Shown: positions 8,095-17,006 of the stretch, one piece after another
Position numbering within the stretch: the stretch's first letter is position 1
Layout: each line of letters begins with the position of its first letter
Origin: Roseococcus sp. SYP-B2431
GTDB lineage: Bacteria; Pseudomonadota; Alphaproteobacteria; Acetobacterales; Acetobacteraceae
Reading direction: 5' to 3'
DNA: 64,000 nt
NCBI RefSeq assembly: GCF_004336745.1
Contig: NZ_SJXD01000025.1
Span: forward strand, 558,001 to 622,000
Made by a program: the position numbers and the translations under genes
Notes under the pieces: generated by a model
What the model saw: only the letters and a program-made list of their open reading frames with translations
Told to the model about the DNA's origin: nothing
Databases searched by the model: none

Positions 8095-8166
8095 TCCACC
8101 AGAAGCACGGCGTGCAGCGGCGCGTCACCATCCACCAGAAGCACGGCGTGCAGCGGCGCGTCACCA
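8095..8166. repeat. 36-bp direct tandem repeat, two copies
   Basis: Unit beginning TCCACCAGAAGCACGG is present twice exactly (8095-8130, 8131-8166), with the start of a third copy following (TCCACC). On the minus strand each unit encodes twelve residues (VDGDAPLHAVLL), so it expanded in frame within a former coding sequence. Confidence 0.85.
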
Positions 8167-8256
8167 TCCACCCGGCGGGCGCCGGGTTGGTTGCGTGGCG
8201 AAAGTGGGCAGCAACGCCGACCACCGCCCGTCACTCAGCCAAAAGCCCTGCTCCAT
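8095..8256 (-). pseudogene. decayed IS5-type transposase N-terminal fragment
   Basis: From an ATG at 8256 with a GGAGGAG ribosome site, the minus strand reads MEQGFWLSDGRWSALLP, like the N-terminus of IS5-group transposases. A shift to another frame continues PRNQPGARRVDG, again transposase-like, before dissolving into the 36-bp tandem repeats. No catalytic DDE part, terminal inverted repeats or target duplication are visible. A frameshifted scrap is the best reading; resemblance is from memory of the family. Confidence 0.45.
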
Positions 8257-8326
8257 GATCCACATCTCCTCCAAGACGTGAATCACAGCGCGGCGCGTTG
8301 ACGCCCGTTCTGATTGGGGCTGGAGC

Positions 8327-8527
8327 CTAGGGGGACTTGCCGCTCCTGATCTCCGCCTGGATCTCCTGGACGCGGAGGACTTCCGCATCGATCACCGTCT
8401 GCAGGGTCGCGAGCAGATGGACACGCCCTTGCTCCCCGGCGACGCGCAGCCCGTCGCGCGCGGCGGCCAGCCGCTCTTCGGCCTCCGCCAGTCGGCGCCG
8501 CGCCGGGGTGAATGAGCCTTCCGCCAT
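8327..8527 (-). CDS. small coiled-coil protein, unknown
   Basis: 66 codons: MAEGSFTPARRR followed by an Ala/Glu/Leu-rich stretch (LAEAEERLAAARDGLRVAGE, then TVIDAEVLRVQEIQAEI) that should form two helices or a coiled coil. The ribosome site is weak (AGAAG). Resembles many short hypothetical proteins of Acetobacteraceae; no function can be given. The open frame runs further upstream without protein-like composition. Confidence 0.4.
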   Translation of the reverse strand: MAEGSFTPARRRLAEAEERLAAARDGLRVAGEQGRVHLLATLQTVIDAEVLRVQEIQAEIRSGKSP

Positions 8528-8897
8528 GCGCTTCTGACGCCCGAGCGGCCGGATGGTTTCAGTTCGGCCCAGCACGGCCGCCCCCGGGCCTCGATTGTCG
8601 AGGCAGCCGCAACTGGTAGGTCGCCATGTCGGCGGGCCGGGATCTCGCCGAGCCGGGGAAGGGCGGGACGGATGGACGTGGAACTGGCCCGCGGCCCGGT
8701 CGCGGCCCCGATCGTGGCGAGCAGCCCGCTGGTCACGCCCCTGGTGATTCGGGCGCTGCCGGGGTGCCGGGCCATGTCGGCCTCTCGCCATCCTCGCGCG
8801 GCGCTGTCGGTGCTGGGATCGCGCTGCTGCTGGCGATCTGATCGCGGAGCCTCGATCCCGCGGAAGCGGCCTTCCCAGCGGCGCCTATGGTCGCCGA
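8528..8897. other. gap of unclear content
   Basis: About 370 bases. A minus-strand frame starting at MARHPGSARITRGV (about 8775) has a GAGAGG ahead of it, but its composition is not convincing and it overlaps the coiled-coil gene in another frame. I call no gene. Confidence 0.4.
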
Positions 8898-9656
8898 TCA
8901 TCGGCCGCTGTCGGTGACCGGGACGCCGAGGCGCCCGATCCCGGGGAGCTTCAGGGCCGGCCGGCGGATGTCGAGACCCGCCACGGCGCCGAGGATGCTG
9001 ATCTCGATGCCGTCCACCCAGCCGACGGTCACGCCGGCATAGCCGCCCAGGGTCAGGCGAAGGCCCGTGCCCGAATGGGTCGGCCGGAGCCAGCGGCCGT
9101 CATGGGGATAGTCCTTGCCGATGGCCGTGGGGGGCAGGACCGCGTGGACTTCGGGGACCGCATCCAGCACGGCGGCGACGAAGGTGTTGGAGTTCGGCCC
9201 GGGCCAGGCCCGGTAGTCGCCCCGGCTGCGCCAGGCATAGCCGTCGATGGCCGCCTGCATGCGCGGGATCAGGGCTTGCGCCGCATCGCCGTCGGCGGCG
9301 TAGACCACCACGGGATCCCGCCCGAACCATCGCCCGTCCGCCTCGAACCCGTTGACGCGGACCGGATCGCCCCAGGCCGTGTAGTCGTAGCGGGTGTAGG
9401 TCCCGGCATTCTCGGCCTTGACCACGATCCAGGAGTGCACCGCGACGATACCCCGCCAGCGAACCGTGGGCGCGGCGAAGATCCGCACCACGGCCGCGGG
9501 ATGCTCGGAGGGCCGCGGCAGATGGGCGATGCTGGACCGGTCGGCGTTGAACCAGTCGGCGCCTATCCCATGCCGCTGATGGAGGAGGGCGGCGACGGCG
9601 ACCGGCAGGAGGTAGAGGAGGGCGAAGAGCCAGAGAGCGGACTTGGCGAGGCTCAC
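8898..9656 (-). CDS. DUF3750 family exported protein
   Basis: 252-residue protein with an N-terminal membrane/signal segment (LAKSALWLFALLYLLPVAVAALLH) and the DUF3750 core: VRIFAAPTVRWRGIVAVHSW, the RYDYTAWGDPVRV block and PNSNTFVAAVLDAVPE near residue 165. It starts with GTG whose bases overlap the stop of the GntR gene (GTGA), implying translational coupling. The pairing with a GntR regulator is unusual and may be accidental read-through. Family function unknown; the NTF segment recalls permuted papain/NlpC-like folds, which is speculation. Confidence 0.75.
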   Translation of the reverse strand: MSLAKSALWLFALLYLLPVAVAALLHQRHGIGADWFNADRSSIAHLPRPSEHPAAVVRIFAAPTVRWRGIVAVHSWIVVKAENAGTYTRYDYTAWGDPVRVNGFEADGRWFGRDPVVVYAADGDAAQALIPRMQAAIDGYAWRSRGDYRAWPGPNSNTFVAAVLDAVPEVHAVLPPTAIGKDYPHDGRWLRPTHSGTGLRLTLGGYAGVTVGWVDGIEISILGAVAGLDIRRPALKLPGIGRLGVPVTDSGR

Positions 9657-10354
9657 CGGGACGGAGCCGGCTCCGGCCGAGGGCCGCGCGCCAGCAGCGG
9701 CGACAGCACCCGGGCATGCTCGCACAGATCCCGCCGCACCGCCGCACGCGCCGCCTCCGCGTCGCGCGCGCCGAGCGCCGCCAGCAGTGCGTCGTGCGGA
9801 TGGCCCTGCGGCGAGAGCTCGCGCGGCCCCGCGAAGAGCAGGTTGATCGTCGGCCCCACCTGCACCCAGAGGCTCTCCACCACCCTTCGAAGGACGGGCA
9901 GCCGCGCCACGGCGATGACGCCGAAGTGAAAGCGCTCGTTCTCCTGCAGCACCACGTGCCGGTCCATCGCGCGGCGGCCGGCGAGCAGCCGCGCCTGGAT
10001 CTCCGCCAGCGCGGCGATCTCGGCCGGCGTGGCCAGCATGGCCGCGCGCGCGGCCGCCCGGCCTTCCAGCTCGATGCGCAGATCCATGATCTCGTCGTAG
10101 CGCGCGACCTCGAGCCGGGGCACCCAGGCGATGCCGCGGGCGTCGAGCTCCAGCGCCCCTTCGGAGACCAGCCGCAGCAGGGCCTCGCGCACCGGGGTGG
10201 GGCTGACGCCGAGCTCGGCGGCGAGCAGGCGGTGGACGAGCTTCTGGCCCGGCACGAGCCGTCCGCCGACCAGCGCGCTGCGCAACTGCTGATAGACCTT
10301 GCCCGCGAGGCTGTCCGCGCGGTCGACGGGGTGGAGGGCGGGTTCTAGATCCAT
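9653..10354 (-). CDS. GntR-family (FCD) transcriptional regulator
   Basis: About 233 residues: an N-terminal winged helix (LAGKVYQQLRSALVGGRLVP, ELGVSPTPVREALLRLVSEG) and a C-terminal all-helical FCD effector domain (ENERFHF, then HPHDALLAALGARD supplying metal-site histidines). FCD-type GntR proteins respond to carboxylates or sugar acids. It is divergent from the ThDP-enzyme/tctCBA operon, and a dyad between them is its likely operator, so it probably represses that operon. The start is uncertain: 10354 and an upstream in-frame ATG (10369) both lack a strong ribosome site. Confidence 0.85.
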   Translation of the reverse strand: MDLEPALHPVDRADSLAGKVYQQLRSALVGGRLVPGQKLVHRLLAAELGVSPTPVREALLRLVSEGALELDARGIAWVPRLEVARYDEIMDLRIELEGRAAARAAMLATPAEIAALAEIQARLLAGRRAMDRHVVLQENERFHFGVIAVARLPVLRRVVESLWVQVGPTINLLFAGPRELSPQGHPHDALLAALGARDAEAARAAVRRDLCEHARVLSPLLARGPRPEPAPSR

Positions 10355-10403
10355 TCGCCGGGGAACCATCCGCCGATGGGGTTGACCCGTCAAGCGACAT
10401 GAG

Positions 10404-10426
10404 ATTTGCTATTGCAAACAGCAAAT
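10404..10426. promoter_or_regulatory. dyad operator for the GntR regulator
   Basis: Perfect 7-bp arms ATTTGCT and AGCAAAT separated by 9 bp (ATTGCAAAC) in the only AT-rich stretch between the divergent gntR and ThDP-enzyme genes. Position and symmetry suit an FCD GntR dimer; assignment is inferred. Confidence 0.55.
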
Positions 10427-10447
10427 AGCTCCCTGAGGAACCGCTTG

Positions 10448-12172
10448 ATGCCAGATCACGGCCCGGCCGCCGCCAATACGAATGTCGCACTGCGTCTCGC
10501 GGAAGCCTTCGCGCGCCATGGCGTGACGGTGACATTCGGCCAGAGCCTGCCCTCGGCCTTCCATCTCGCCGCGCCGCATGTCGGCATCGAGCAGAAGGTC
10601 TACCGGCAGGAGAACATGGGCGGCACCATGGCCGACGGCTATGCGCGCATCTCGCGCAAGGTCGGAGTGGTCACCGCGCAGAACGGCCCCGCCGCGACCC
10701 TGCTGGTGCCGCCGCTCGCCGAGGCGATGAAGGCCAGCGTGCCGGTCATCGCGCTGGTGCAGGAAGTGACGCGCGACGCCGCCGACAAGAACGCCTTCCA
10801 GGAGCTGGACCACGTCGCGCTCTTCGCCGCCGTCTCCAAGTTCACGCGCCGGATCGACCGGGCGGACCGGCTGGAGGACTATGTGGACATGGCCTTCGCG
10901 GCCGCGACCTCGGGCCGCCCCGGCCCGGCCGTGCTGCTGCTGCCCGCCGACCTGCTGACGGAGAAGGCGGGGCCGATGTCCCGCCGCAAGGCCAATCTCG
11001 GCACCTTCCCGCTCGACCGCACCACGGCCGACCCCACGCGCATCGCCGAGGCCGCCGCGCTGCTGGCGGCCGCCAAGGCGCCGCTGATCATCGCGGGCGG
11101 CGGCGTGCATCTCTCGGATGCGGCGCAGGAGCTCGCCGCGCTCCAGCAGGACGCGCATCTCCCCGTCGCGACCACCTTCATGGGCAAGGGCAGCGTCGAC
11201 GAGAACCACCCGCTCTCGCTCGGCGTGGTCGGCAACACCATGGGCCTCGGCGCCCGCACGCGCGACCTGCGCCCGATGGTCGAGAATGCCGACGTCGTGC
11301 TGCTGGTCGGCAACCGCACCAACCAGAACGGCACCGATTCCTGGCAGCTCTACCCGCGCGCCGCGACCTTCATCCACATCGATCCCGACGGGATGGAGAT
11401 CGGCCGCAACTACGAGGCGCTGCGCCTGCTGGGCGACGCCAAGCTCACGCTTGCCGCGCTGCGCGCCGAGATCGTGAAGCTCGACCTCGCCGCCCGCGCC
11501 GCTGCGCGGCCGAAGGTGGAGGCGCAGATCGCGAAGGCCGTGGCCGACTGGCGCAAGCTCGTCGCCGGCGTCACCACGCGCGACGGCGGCCCGGTCCGCC
11601 CCGAGCGGGTGGTCGCCGAGATCGACAAGCGCCTGCCCGATGACGGCATCGTCTGCGCCGACGCCTCCTACTCGTCCAACTGGATCACCGGCTACATCAC
11701 GGCCAGGCGCGCCGGCCAGCGCTTCCTGACGCCGCGCGGCCTGGCCGGCCTCGGCTGGGGCGTGCCGCTGGGCATCGGCGCGCAGATCGCCGCGCCGGAC
11801 AAGCGGGTCGTGGTGGTCTGCGGCGACGGCGGCTTCGGCCATAGCTGGGCCGAGCTCGAGACGCTGCGCCGGCTGCAGACGCCGGTCACGGTCGTGGTGC
11901 TGAACAACGGCATCCTGGGCTTCCAGAAGCACGCCGAGGACACGAAGTACGGCGAGCACACGATCGCCTGCGACTTCGCCGAGGTGGACCATGCCGCCAT
12001 CGCCACGGCCTGCGGCGTGAAGTCGATCCGCGTCGCGAAGGGCGAGGATGTGGGCCCGGCGCTCGACACGGCCTTCGCCTCCGGCGAGCCCTATCTCATC
12101 GAGGTGCTCACCGATCCGAATGGCAAGCCGCCGCTGACCTTCTACCACGGGCAGTTCCCGGAGCCTTTCTGA
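10448..12172 (+). CDS. thiamine diphosphate-dependent enzyme, acetolactate synthase-like
   Basis: 574-residue ThDP enzyme of the acetolactate synthase/benzoylformate decarboxylase superfamily. N-terminal PYR domain with the conserved glutamate in YRQENMGGTMADGYAR, central Rossmann domain, and C-terminal PP domain with the cofactor motif GDGGFGHSWAELETL...VVLNNG. Full length. GAGGAA lies 9 nt before ATG 10448; an in-frame TTG at 10406 falls inside the operator and is rejected. First gene of a six-gene operon with two dehydrogenases and a tctCBA transporter, so it probably acts on an imported 2-oxo or hydroxy acid rather than in branched-chain amino acid synthesis. Exact substrate unknown. Confidence 0.85.
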   Translation: MPDHGPAAANTNVALRLAEAFARHGVTVTFGQSLPSAFHLAAPHVGIEQKVYRQENMGGTMADGYARISRKVGVVTAQNGPAATLLVPPLAEAMKASVPVIALVQEVTRDAADKNAFQELDHVALFAAVSKFTRRIDRADRLEDYVDMAFAAATSGRPGPAVLLLPADLLTEKAGPMSRRKANLGTFPLDRTTADPTRIAEAAALLAAAKAPLIIAGGGVHLSDAAQELAALQQDAHLPVATTFMGKGSVDENHPLSLGVVGNTMGLGARTRDLRPMVENADVVLLVGNRTNQNGTDSWQLYPRAATFIHIDPDGMEIGRNYEALRLLGDAKLTLAALRAEIVKLDLAARAAARPKVEAQIAKAVADWRKLVAGVTTRDGGPVRPERVVAEIDKRLPDDGIVCADASYSSNWITGYITARRAGQRFLTPRGLAGLGWGVPLGIGAQIAAPDKRVVVVCGDGGFGHSWAELETLRRLQTPVTVVVLNNGILGFQKHAEDTKYGEHTIACDFAEVDHAAIATACGVKSIRVAKGEDVGPALDTAFASGEPYLIEVLTDPNGKPPLTFYHGQFPEPF

Positions 12173-12174
12173 GC

Positions 12175-13206
12175 ATGTTCGCGCTCCAGAAGATGCGGCC
12201 GGGCTTCGGCCTCGAAGCCCGCGAGCTGCCCGAGCCGGGCGCCCCCGGGCCGGGCGAGGTGACCGTGCGCATCGAGGCCGTGGGCATCTGCGGCAGCGAC
12301 GTGCACGCCTTTGAATGGTCGGACGGCTACGGCCATCTGGAGCCCTACCTGCCCGTGACCATGGGCCATGAATTCGCCGGCCACGTCGCCGCGGCCGGCG
12401 AGAACACCGGCATCGCGGCGGGCACGCGCGTGGCGGTGCATCCGGGCATGCCCTGCGGCGGCTGCGACGCCTGCCGGCGCGGCGACGTGCGCGCCTGCAC
12501 GCGCCGCCGCTCGATGGGACTCACCTGCGAGGGCGCCTTCACGCAGCTGCTGAACGTGCCCATTGCCAATGTCGTGGCGCTGCCCGATGCGGTGGATGCC
12601 GAGCTCGGCGCGCTGGTCGAGCCGCTGGCCGTCGCCGCCGACGCGGTGCTGGTGGGCGAGGTGTCGCTGGGCGACACCGTCCTCGTCCTGGGGCCGGGCA
12701 CGATCGGCCAGGGCCTGGCGCTCATGGCCCGCGCGGCCGGGGCGGGGCGCGTCATCATCGTCGGCCGCGGCGACGGCCCGCGCTTCGAGGTGCTGAACGC
12801 GCTCGGCTTCGCCGATGTCGTGGATGTCGCCGAGGGCCCGATGGCCGGGCAGGTCCTGAAGCTCACCGGCGGCACTCCGGTCGACGTGGTGCTGGAGGCC
12901 ACCGGCCATCCGCCCTCCATCACCGAGGCCCTGCCGCTGCTGAAGCGCGACGGCATCCTGGTCGCGGCCGGCATCCATGACGGGCCGCTGACGCTGCCGC
13001 TCACCGTCTTCGTGCGGAACCGCCATCAGCTTCGCGCCTCGCATGGCTCGAAGCGCGGCACCTGGGACCGGGTGATCGCCCTGCTGGGCCGCGACCCGGA
13101 ATCCTTCCGCCCGATGATCACCCACCGCCTGCCGCTGGAGCGCGGGCTGGAGGGCTTCGAACTCGCGCGCCAGCGCGCCGCCAGCAAGGTGATCCTCCTG
13201 CCATGA
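12175..13206 (+). CDS. zinc-dependent medium-chain dehydrogenase
   Basis: 343-residue MDR-family dehydrogenase of the sorbitol/threonine dehydrogenase type. Catalytic zinc ligands are in GICGSDVHAFEW and MGHEFAGHV; the structural-zinc loop has four cysteines (MPCGGCDACRRGDVRACTRR). The Rossmann motif appears as VLVLGPGTIGQGLALMARAA. It oxidises a secondary alcohol or polyol with NAD(P)+. It begins 2 nt after the ThDP gene and overlaps the SDR gene by ATGA, so it is tightly co-translated. Confidence 0.88.
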   Translation: MFALQKMRPGFGLEARELPEPGAPGPGEVTVRIEAVGICGSDVHAFEWSDGYGHLEPYLPVTMGHEFAGHVAAAGENTGIAAGTRVAVHPGMPCGGCDACRRGDVRACTRRRSMGLTCEGAFTQLLNVPIANVVALPDAVDAELGALVEPLAVAADAVLVGEVSLGDTVLVLGPGTIGQGLALMARAAGAGRVIIVGRGDGPRFEVLNALGFADVVDVAEGPMAGQVLKLTGGTPVDVVLEATGHPPSITEALPLLKRDGILVAAGIHDGPLTLPLTVFVRNRHQLRASHGSKRGTWDRVIALLGRDPESFRPMITHRLPLERGLEGFELARQRAASKVILLP

Positions 13207-13964
13207 ACGCCAATTCGGATCGCGTCGCCCTCGTTACCGGCGCGGCGCGGGGCCTCGGCGCCGCCATCGCCCGCCGCCTCGCCGCGGCGGGCCATCCGGT
13301 CGTGCTGGCCGATGTGCTGGAGGGCGTGGAGGCCACCGCCGCGGCCGTCGTCGCGGAAGGCCATCAGGCCCGCGCGATCCGCCTCGACGTGGCGGAGGAG
13401 GCGGCCATCGCCGCGCTTCCCGACGTGCTCGGGGACTGGTGGCCGAAGCTCGGCGTGCTGGTGAACAATGCCGGCATCTCGCCCAAGGTCGACGGCCGCA
13501 AGCGCATGGTCGAGGACATTCCGCTCGCCGAGTGGAACCGCGTGATGGCGGTGAACCTGACCGGCCCCTTCCTGCTCTCCCGCGCCGCCATCCCCGTGCT
13601 GAAGGCGCGCCGCTGGGGCCGGATCGTGATGATGACGAGCCAGGCGGCGCATGTGCCCAGCACCATCACCGGCTCCTATTACGGCGCCTCCAAGGCCGGG
13701 CTGATGGGCTTCGCCCGCAACCTCGCGGCCGAGCTCGGCGCCTTCGGCATCACCGTGAACAGCGTCGCCCCGGGCCGCATCATGAGCGACATGGTCGCGG
13801 GCGCCGCGCCCGGCATGAACGACGCCTTCCTCGCGCGCATCCCCCTGGGCCGCCTGGGCGAGCCGGAGGAGGTGGCCGAGACCGTCCATTTCCTCGCCTC
13901 GGACGCGGCGGCCTATCTCACCGGCACCACCATCGACGTGGGCGGCGGCAGCTACATGCCGTGA
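13203..13964 (+). CDS. SDR-family oxidoreductase
   Basis: 253-residue classical short-chain dehydrogenase. NAD(P) motif TGAARGLGAAIA near residue 12, NNAGIS near 93, catalytic serine in MMTSQAAH, YxxxK in YYGASKAG, and the C-terminal ending TGTTIDVGGGSYMP. Annotated by homology it would be a 3-oxoacyl-ACP reductase, but the operon (ThDP enzyme, MDR dehydrogenase, tctCBA) points to catabolism of a hydroxy or sugar acid. ATGA overlap with the preceding gene. Confidence 0.88.
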   Translation: MNANSDRVALVTGAARGLGAAIARRLAAAGHPVVLADVLEGVEATAAAVVAEGHQARAIRLDVAEEAAIAALPDVLGDWWPKLGVLVNNAGISPKVDGRKRMVEDIPLAEWNRVMAVNLTGPFLLSRAAIPVLKARRWGRIVMMTSQAAHVPSTITGSYYGASKAGLMGFARNLAAELGAFGITVNSVAPGRIMSDMVAGAAPGMNDAFLARIPLGRLGEPEEVAETVHFLASDAAAYLTGTTIDVGGGSYMP

Positions 13965-13999
13965 CTCCCGGCCAGTCGTCACATACGGAGGAAAACAAA

Positions 14000-14959
14000 A
14001 TGCAACGCCGCACACTCATCGCCCAGGGTCTCGCCACGGGCGCCGCCGCCCTCGTCGCGCCGTCCATCGCCAGGGCCGCCTGGCCCGAGCGCGAGATCAC
14101 CATCATCGTCCAGTACGGCCCGGGCGGCTCGACCGACGTCTCCACCCGCGCCATCGCCGCCGAGGCGGAGAAGATCCTGGGCGTGCCCGTGCAGATCGTG
14201 AACCGGCCCGGCGGCCAGGGCACCGTCGGCGTGCAGACCGTGGCGGCCGCGCGGCCGGACGGCTACACGATCGGCACGACGGGCCTCGCCGGCCTCGCGA
14301 TCGCGCCGCATATGCTCGACGTCACCTACAAGTCGGACGACTTCACCTTCCTGCCCTCCTTCGCGCGCTACCTCTACGGCATCGCCGTCCGCGCGGAATC
14401 GCCGCACCGGACCATCATGGACCTGGTGAACGCGGCCAAGGCGCGCCGCACCACCTTCGGCGCCACGGGCGCGCCGAACAACATCGGCATGTTCGACATC
14501 GCGCGCGTCACCGGCACGCGGTTCCAGTTCATCCCCTTCGGATCGGGCGCGGAGGCCGTCACGGCGACGCTCGGCGGCCATGTGGACGCGGTGATCCAGA
14601 ACCCGCCGGAGATGCTGCCGGCGCTCGAATCCGGCCGCCTGCGCCTGCTCGCCTCCGCCAGCGACATCCGCTGGAAGGAATATCCGGACGTGCCGACGCT
14701 GCGCGAGCAGGGCGTCGACGTCACGGTGGATTCCATGATCGGCATCATCGGCCCCAAGGGCATTCCGCAGGACCGCGCGGAGCTGCTGTCGCGCGCCTTC
14801 CTGGAAGCCGCGCGGAAGCCGGCCCTGGCGGAGATCCTCGGCCGCTTCGGCATGGTGACCTCGATCATGCAGCCCGCGGAGTTCGAGAGCACCATCCGCG
14901 CCGCCTTCGACCGCTTCGGCCCGCAGCTGCGCGAGGCCGGACTGGCCCGGCGCCGGTGA
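14000..14959 (+). CDS. tctC: TctC receptor of a complete tripartite transporter
   Basis: 319-residue Bug/TctC periplasmic receptor with an N-terminal signal (MQRRTLIAQGLATGAAALVA, cleavage after SIARA). Family motifs: ITIIVQYGPGGSTDVSTRA, PVQIVNRPGGQGT, and the VPTLREQGVDV stretch. GGAGGAAAAC sits just upstream of ATG 14000. It is directly followed by tctB and tctA, the only full tripartite tricarboxylate transporter in this window, and is co-transcribed with the ThDP enzyme and dehydrogenases that presumably use its cargo. Confidence 0.9.
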   Translation: MQRRTLIAQGLATGAAALVAPSIARAAWPEREITIIVQYGPGGSTDVSTRAIAAEAEKILGVPVQIVNRPGGQGTVGVQTVAAARPDGYTIGTTGLAGLAIAPHMLDVTYKSDDFTFLPSFARYLYGIAVRAESPHRTIMDLVNAAKARRTTFGATGAPNNIGMFDIARVTGTRFQFIPFGSGAEAVTATLGGHVDAVIQNPPEMLPALESGRLRLLASASDIRWKEYPDVPTLREQGVDVTVDSMIGIIGPKGIPQDRAELLSRAFLEAARKPALAEILGRFGMVTSIMQPAEFESTIRAAFDRFGPQLREAGLARRR

Positions 14960-14963
14960 CCGC

Positions 14964-15446
14964 ATGACGCGGACGGCGCGCTACGTCGCCCTCGGCGGCG
15001 TCCTCTTCGCCATCTTCGGATGGCGGGAGGCGTCGAAGCTCGACGCCTGGGGCTGGGACGGCCCGGGGCCCGGGCTGATGCCGCAGGTGCTCTCGGTGCT
15101 CATCGGCGTCGTGGCGCTGGCCGTGCTGGCCTGGCCGGGCGATCCCGAGGTGGAGCCCGAGGGCGGCGCGCGTCCCTTCGCGAACGGCACCTTCCTCGCC
15201 TATGGCGGGGCGATGCTCGGCGTCGCGATCGCCCTGCCTTACCTGGGCTTCGTCCTGCCCATGATCGTCGCGACCGTGGCGATGCTGCGCTTCGGCGAGC
15301 GGACCTCCTGGGGCCACGCCGCCTTCTACGGCGTGGTGCTGACGGCCGGCATCGTCCTCGTCTTCGGGACGGCGCTCGGCGTGCCCTTCCCGGGCGGCAT
15401 TGCGGAGCGCGCGCTCTACTCCCTCGGCCTGCTGCGGAGCGCCTGA
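14964..15446 (+). CDS. tctB: TctB small permease subunit
   Basis: 160-residue membrane protein with four hydrophobic segments (about residues 8-22, 35-55, 75-100, 118-150) and the family N-terminal region (WGWDGPGPGLMPQVLSVLIG). The small subunit of the tripartite tricarboxylate carrier. Starts 4 nt after tctC and ends 3 nt before tctA. Confidence 0.88.
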   Translation: MTRTARYVALGGVLFAIFGWREASKLDAWGWDGPGPGLMPQVLSVLIGVVALAVLAWPGDPEVEPEGGARPFANGTFLAYGGAMLGVAIALPYLGFVLPMIVATVAMLRFGERTSWGHAAFYGVVLTAGIVLVFGTALGVPFPGGIAERALYSLGLLRSA

Positions 15447-15449
15447 GCC

Positions 15450-16940
15450 ATGTTCGACGGCCTGATGCACGGCTTCGCCGTGCTGTCCTCCTGGCAGAAC
15501 CTGTCCCTCTGCCTGCTGGGCGCCTTCCTCGGCACCGTCGTCGGCGTGCTGCCCGGCCTCGGTCCGGCGACGACCATCGCGCTGCTCCTGCCGATCACGC
15601 TGAAGCTCGACCCGACGGGCGCTATCATCCTGCTGGCCGGCATCTATTACGGCGTCGCCTATGGCGGCACGCTGACCTCGGTGCTGATGCGCATCCCCGG
15701 CGAGGCCTCCTCGGTCGTCACCTGCATCGACGGCTACGAGATGGCGAGGAAGGGCCGCGCCGGCGCCGCGCTGGGCGTCGCCGCCATCGGCTCCTTCTTC
15801 GCGAGCACGGTCGGCATCCTCGGCGTCATGATCCTCTCGCCGCCGCTGGCCGAGCTGGTCATCGCCTTCGGCCCCTGGGAATACGCCACGCTCATGCTGG
15901 CGGGCCTGTCGCTCATCGCCTTCTTCGCGGCCTCCGGCCTCGCCAAGGCCGGCCTGATGGCGCTGCTCGGCCTCGCGCTGGGCGCGATCGGGCTCGACCC
16001 GATCTCGGGCACGGCGCGCTTCACCTTCGGCGTGCCGGAGCTGGTGGACGGCATCAACATCACGCCGCTCGCGCTCGGCCTCTTCGGCCTCTCGGAGCTG
16101 CTCTACCTCGCGCTGATGCCCAAGACCAAGGCCGAGGTCCTGCGTCCGCCCTCCTCGCTGCTGGGCTTCCTGCCGAACAGGGAGGAGGCGCGCCGCTCGG
16201 TGGCGCCCGTCATGCGCGGCTCGGTGCTGGGCTTCCTGGTCGGGCTGCTGCCGGGCGGCGGCGCGGTGCTTGCCTCCTTCCTCTCCTACGCGATCGAAAA
16301 GCGGCTCTCCAAGCATCCGGAGCAGTTCGGCAAGGGCGCGATCGAGGGCGTGGCGGGACCGGAAGCCGCCAACAACAGCGGCACGGCCGGCGCCTTCATC
16401 CCGCTGCTGACGCTGGGCATCCCCTCCAATGCGGTGACGGCGCTGCTGCTGGGCGCGCTGCTCATCCACGGCGTCCAGCCGGGGCCGATGATCCTGGAGC
16501 GGCAGCCCGAGATCTACTGGGGCGTCATCGCCTCCATGTATCTTGGCAACTTCATCCTGCTGGTCCTGAACCTGCCGCTGGTGGGCTTCTTCGTCCGCGC
16601 GCTGGACATTCCGCGCCGCTACATGTCGCCGGCGATCCTGGCGATCTGCGTCATCGGCGTGTTCAGCACCAATCTCGCGGACTTCGACGTGCTGCTGGCG
16701 GTGGGCTTCGGCCTGCTGGGCTTCGTGCTGCGGCGGGGTGGCTTCGACCTCGGGCCGCTGATCCTGGCCTATGTGCTGGGGCCGACCTTCGAGCGTTCGC
16801 TGCGGCAGGGGCTGCTGATCTCGGACGGCGACCTCTCGATCCTCCTGGAGCGGCCGATCGCCCTCGGCTTCCTCCTGGCGGCGGCCGCGACGCTCCTGGC
16901 GGCGGTGTTCCTGCGGAACCGGGCGCGCGTCGCCGATTGA
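15450..16940 (+). CDS. tctA: TctA large permease subunit
   Basis: 496-residue polytopic inner-membrane protein, about 12 helices, the translocating subunit of the tripartite tricarboxylate transporter. Signature stretches: [17 protein letters not shown] (near residue 33), [20 protein letters not shown], and in the second half the repeated [20 protein letters not shown] and [20 protein letters not shown]. Uses the cation gradient to import a carboxylate delivered by the receptor. Last gene of the GntR-controlled operon; a GC-rich hairpin follows. Confidence 0.92.
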   Translation: MFDGLMHGFAVLSSWQNLSLCLLGAFLGTVVGVLPGLGPATTIALLLPITLKLDPTGAIILLAGIYYGVAYGGTLTSVLMRIPGEASSVVTCIDGYEMARKGRAGAALGVAAIGSFFASTVGILGVMILSPPLAELVIAFGPWEYATLMLAGLSLIAFFAASGLAKAGLMALLGLALGAIGLDPISGTARFTFGVPELVDGINITPLALGLFGLSELLYLALMPKTKAEVLRPPSSLLGFLPNREEARRSVAPVMRGSVLGFLVGLLPGGGAVLASFLSYAIEKRLSKHPEQFGKGAIEGVAGPEAANNSGTAGAFIPLLTLGIPSNAVTALLLGALLIHGVQPGPMILERQPEIYWGVIASMYLGNFILLVLNLPLVGFFVRALDIPRRYMSPAILAICVIGVFSTNLADFDVLLAVGFGLLGFVLRRGGFDLGPLILAYVLGPTFERSLRQGLLISDGDLSILLERPIALGFLLAAAATLLAAVFLRNRARVAD

Positions 16941-16949
16941 GGCGAGCCC

Positions 16950-16975
16950 GGGGGCAGGGCCTGGGGCCGGCCCCC
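16950..16975 (+). terminator. GC hairpin after tctA
   Basis: GGGGGC (16950-16955) pairs with GCCCCC (16970-16975), with an overlapping palindrome GGGGCCGGCCCC inside. It lies between the convergent tctA and the 72-residue gene and could serve both; there is no T-tract. Confidence 0.4.
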
Positions 16976-17006
16976 AAGGTTCACGCGCCGACGGAGGGCC
17001 TCGCCC

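Noticed and set aside
8095-8173. Short direct repeats that might be a CRISPR array
   Set aside because: The two 36-bp units are directly adjacent with no spacers, and no cas genes are present.
10360-10384. GGAAC...GGTT near the gntR start
   Set aside because: Spacer is only 13 nt, outside the 16-17 nt window for EcfG promoters.
10409-12148. 579-codon minus-strand frame opposite the ThDP enzyme
   Set aside because: Composition is His/Arg/Gly-rich shadow; the plus strand has unmistakable cofactor motifs.
13203-13964. Calling the SDR a fatty-acid FabG
   Set aside because: No fatty-acid synthesis genes nearby; it is embedded in a transporter/catabolic operon.
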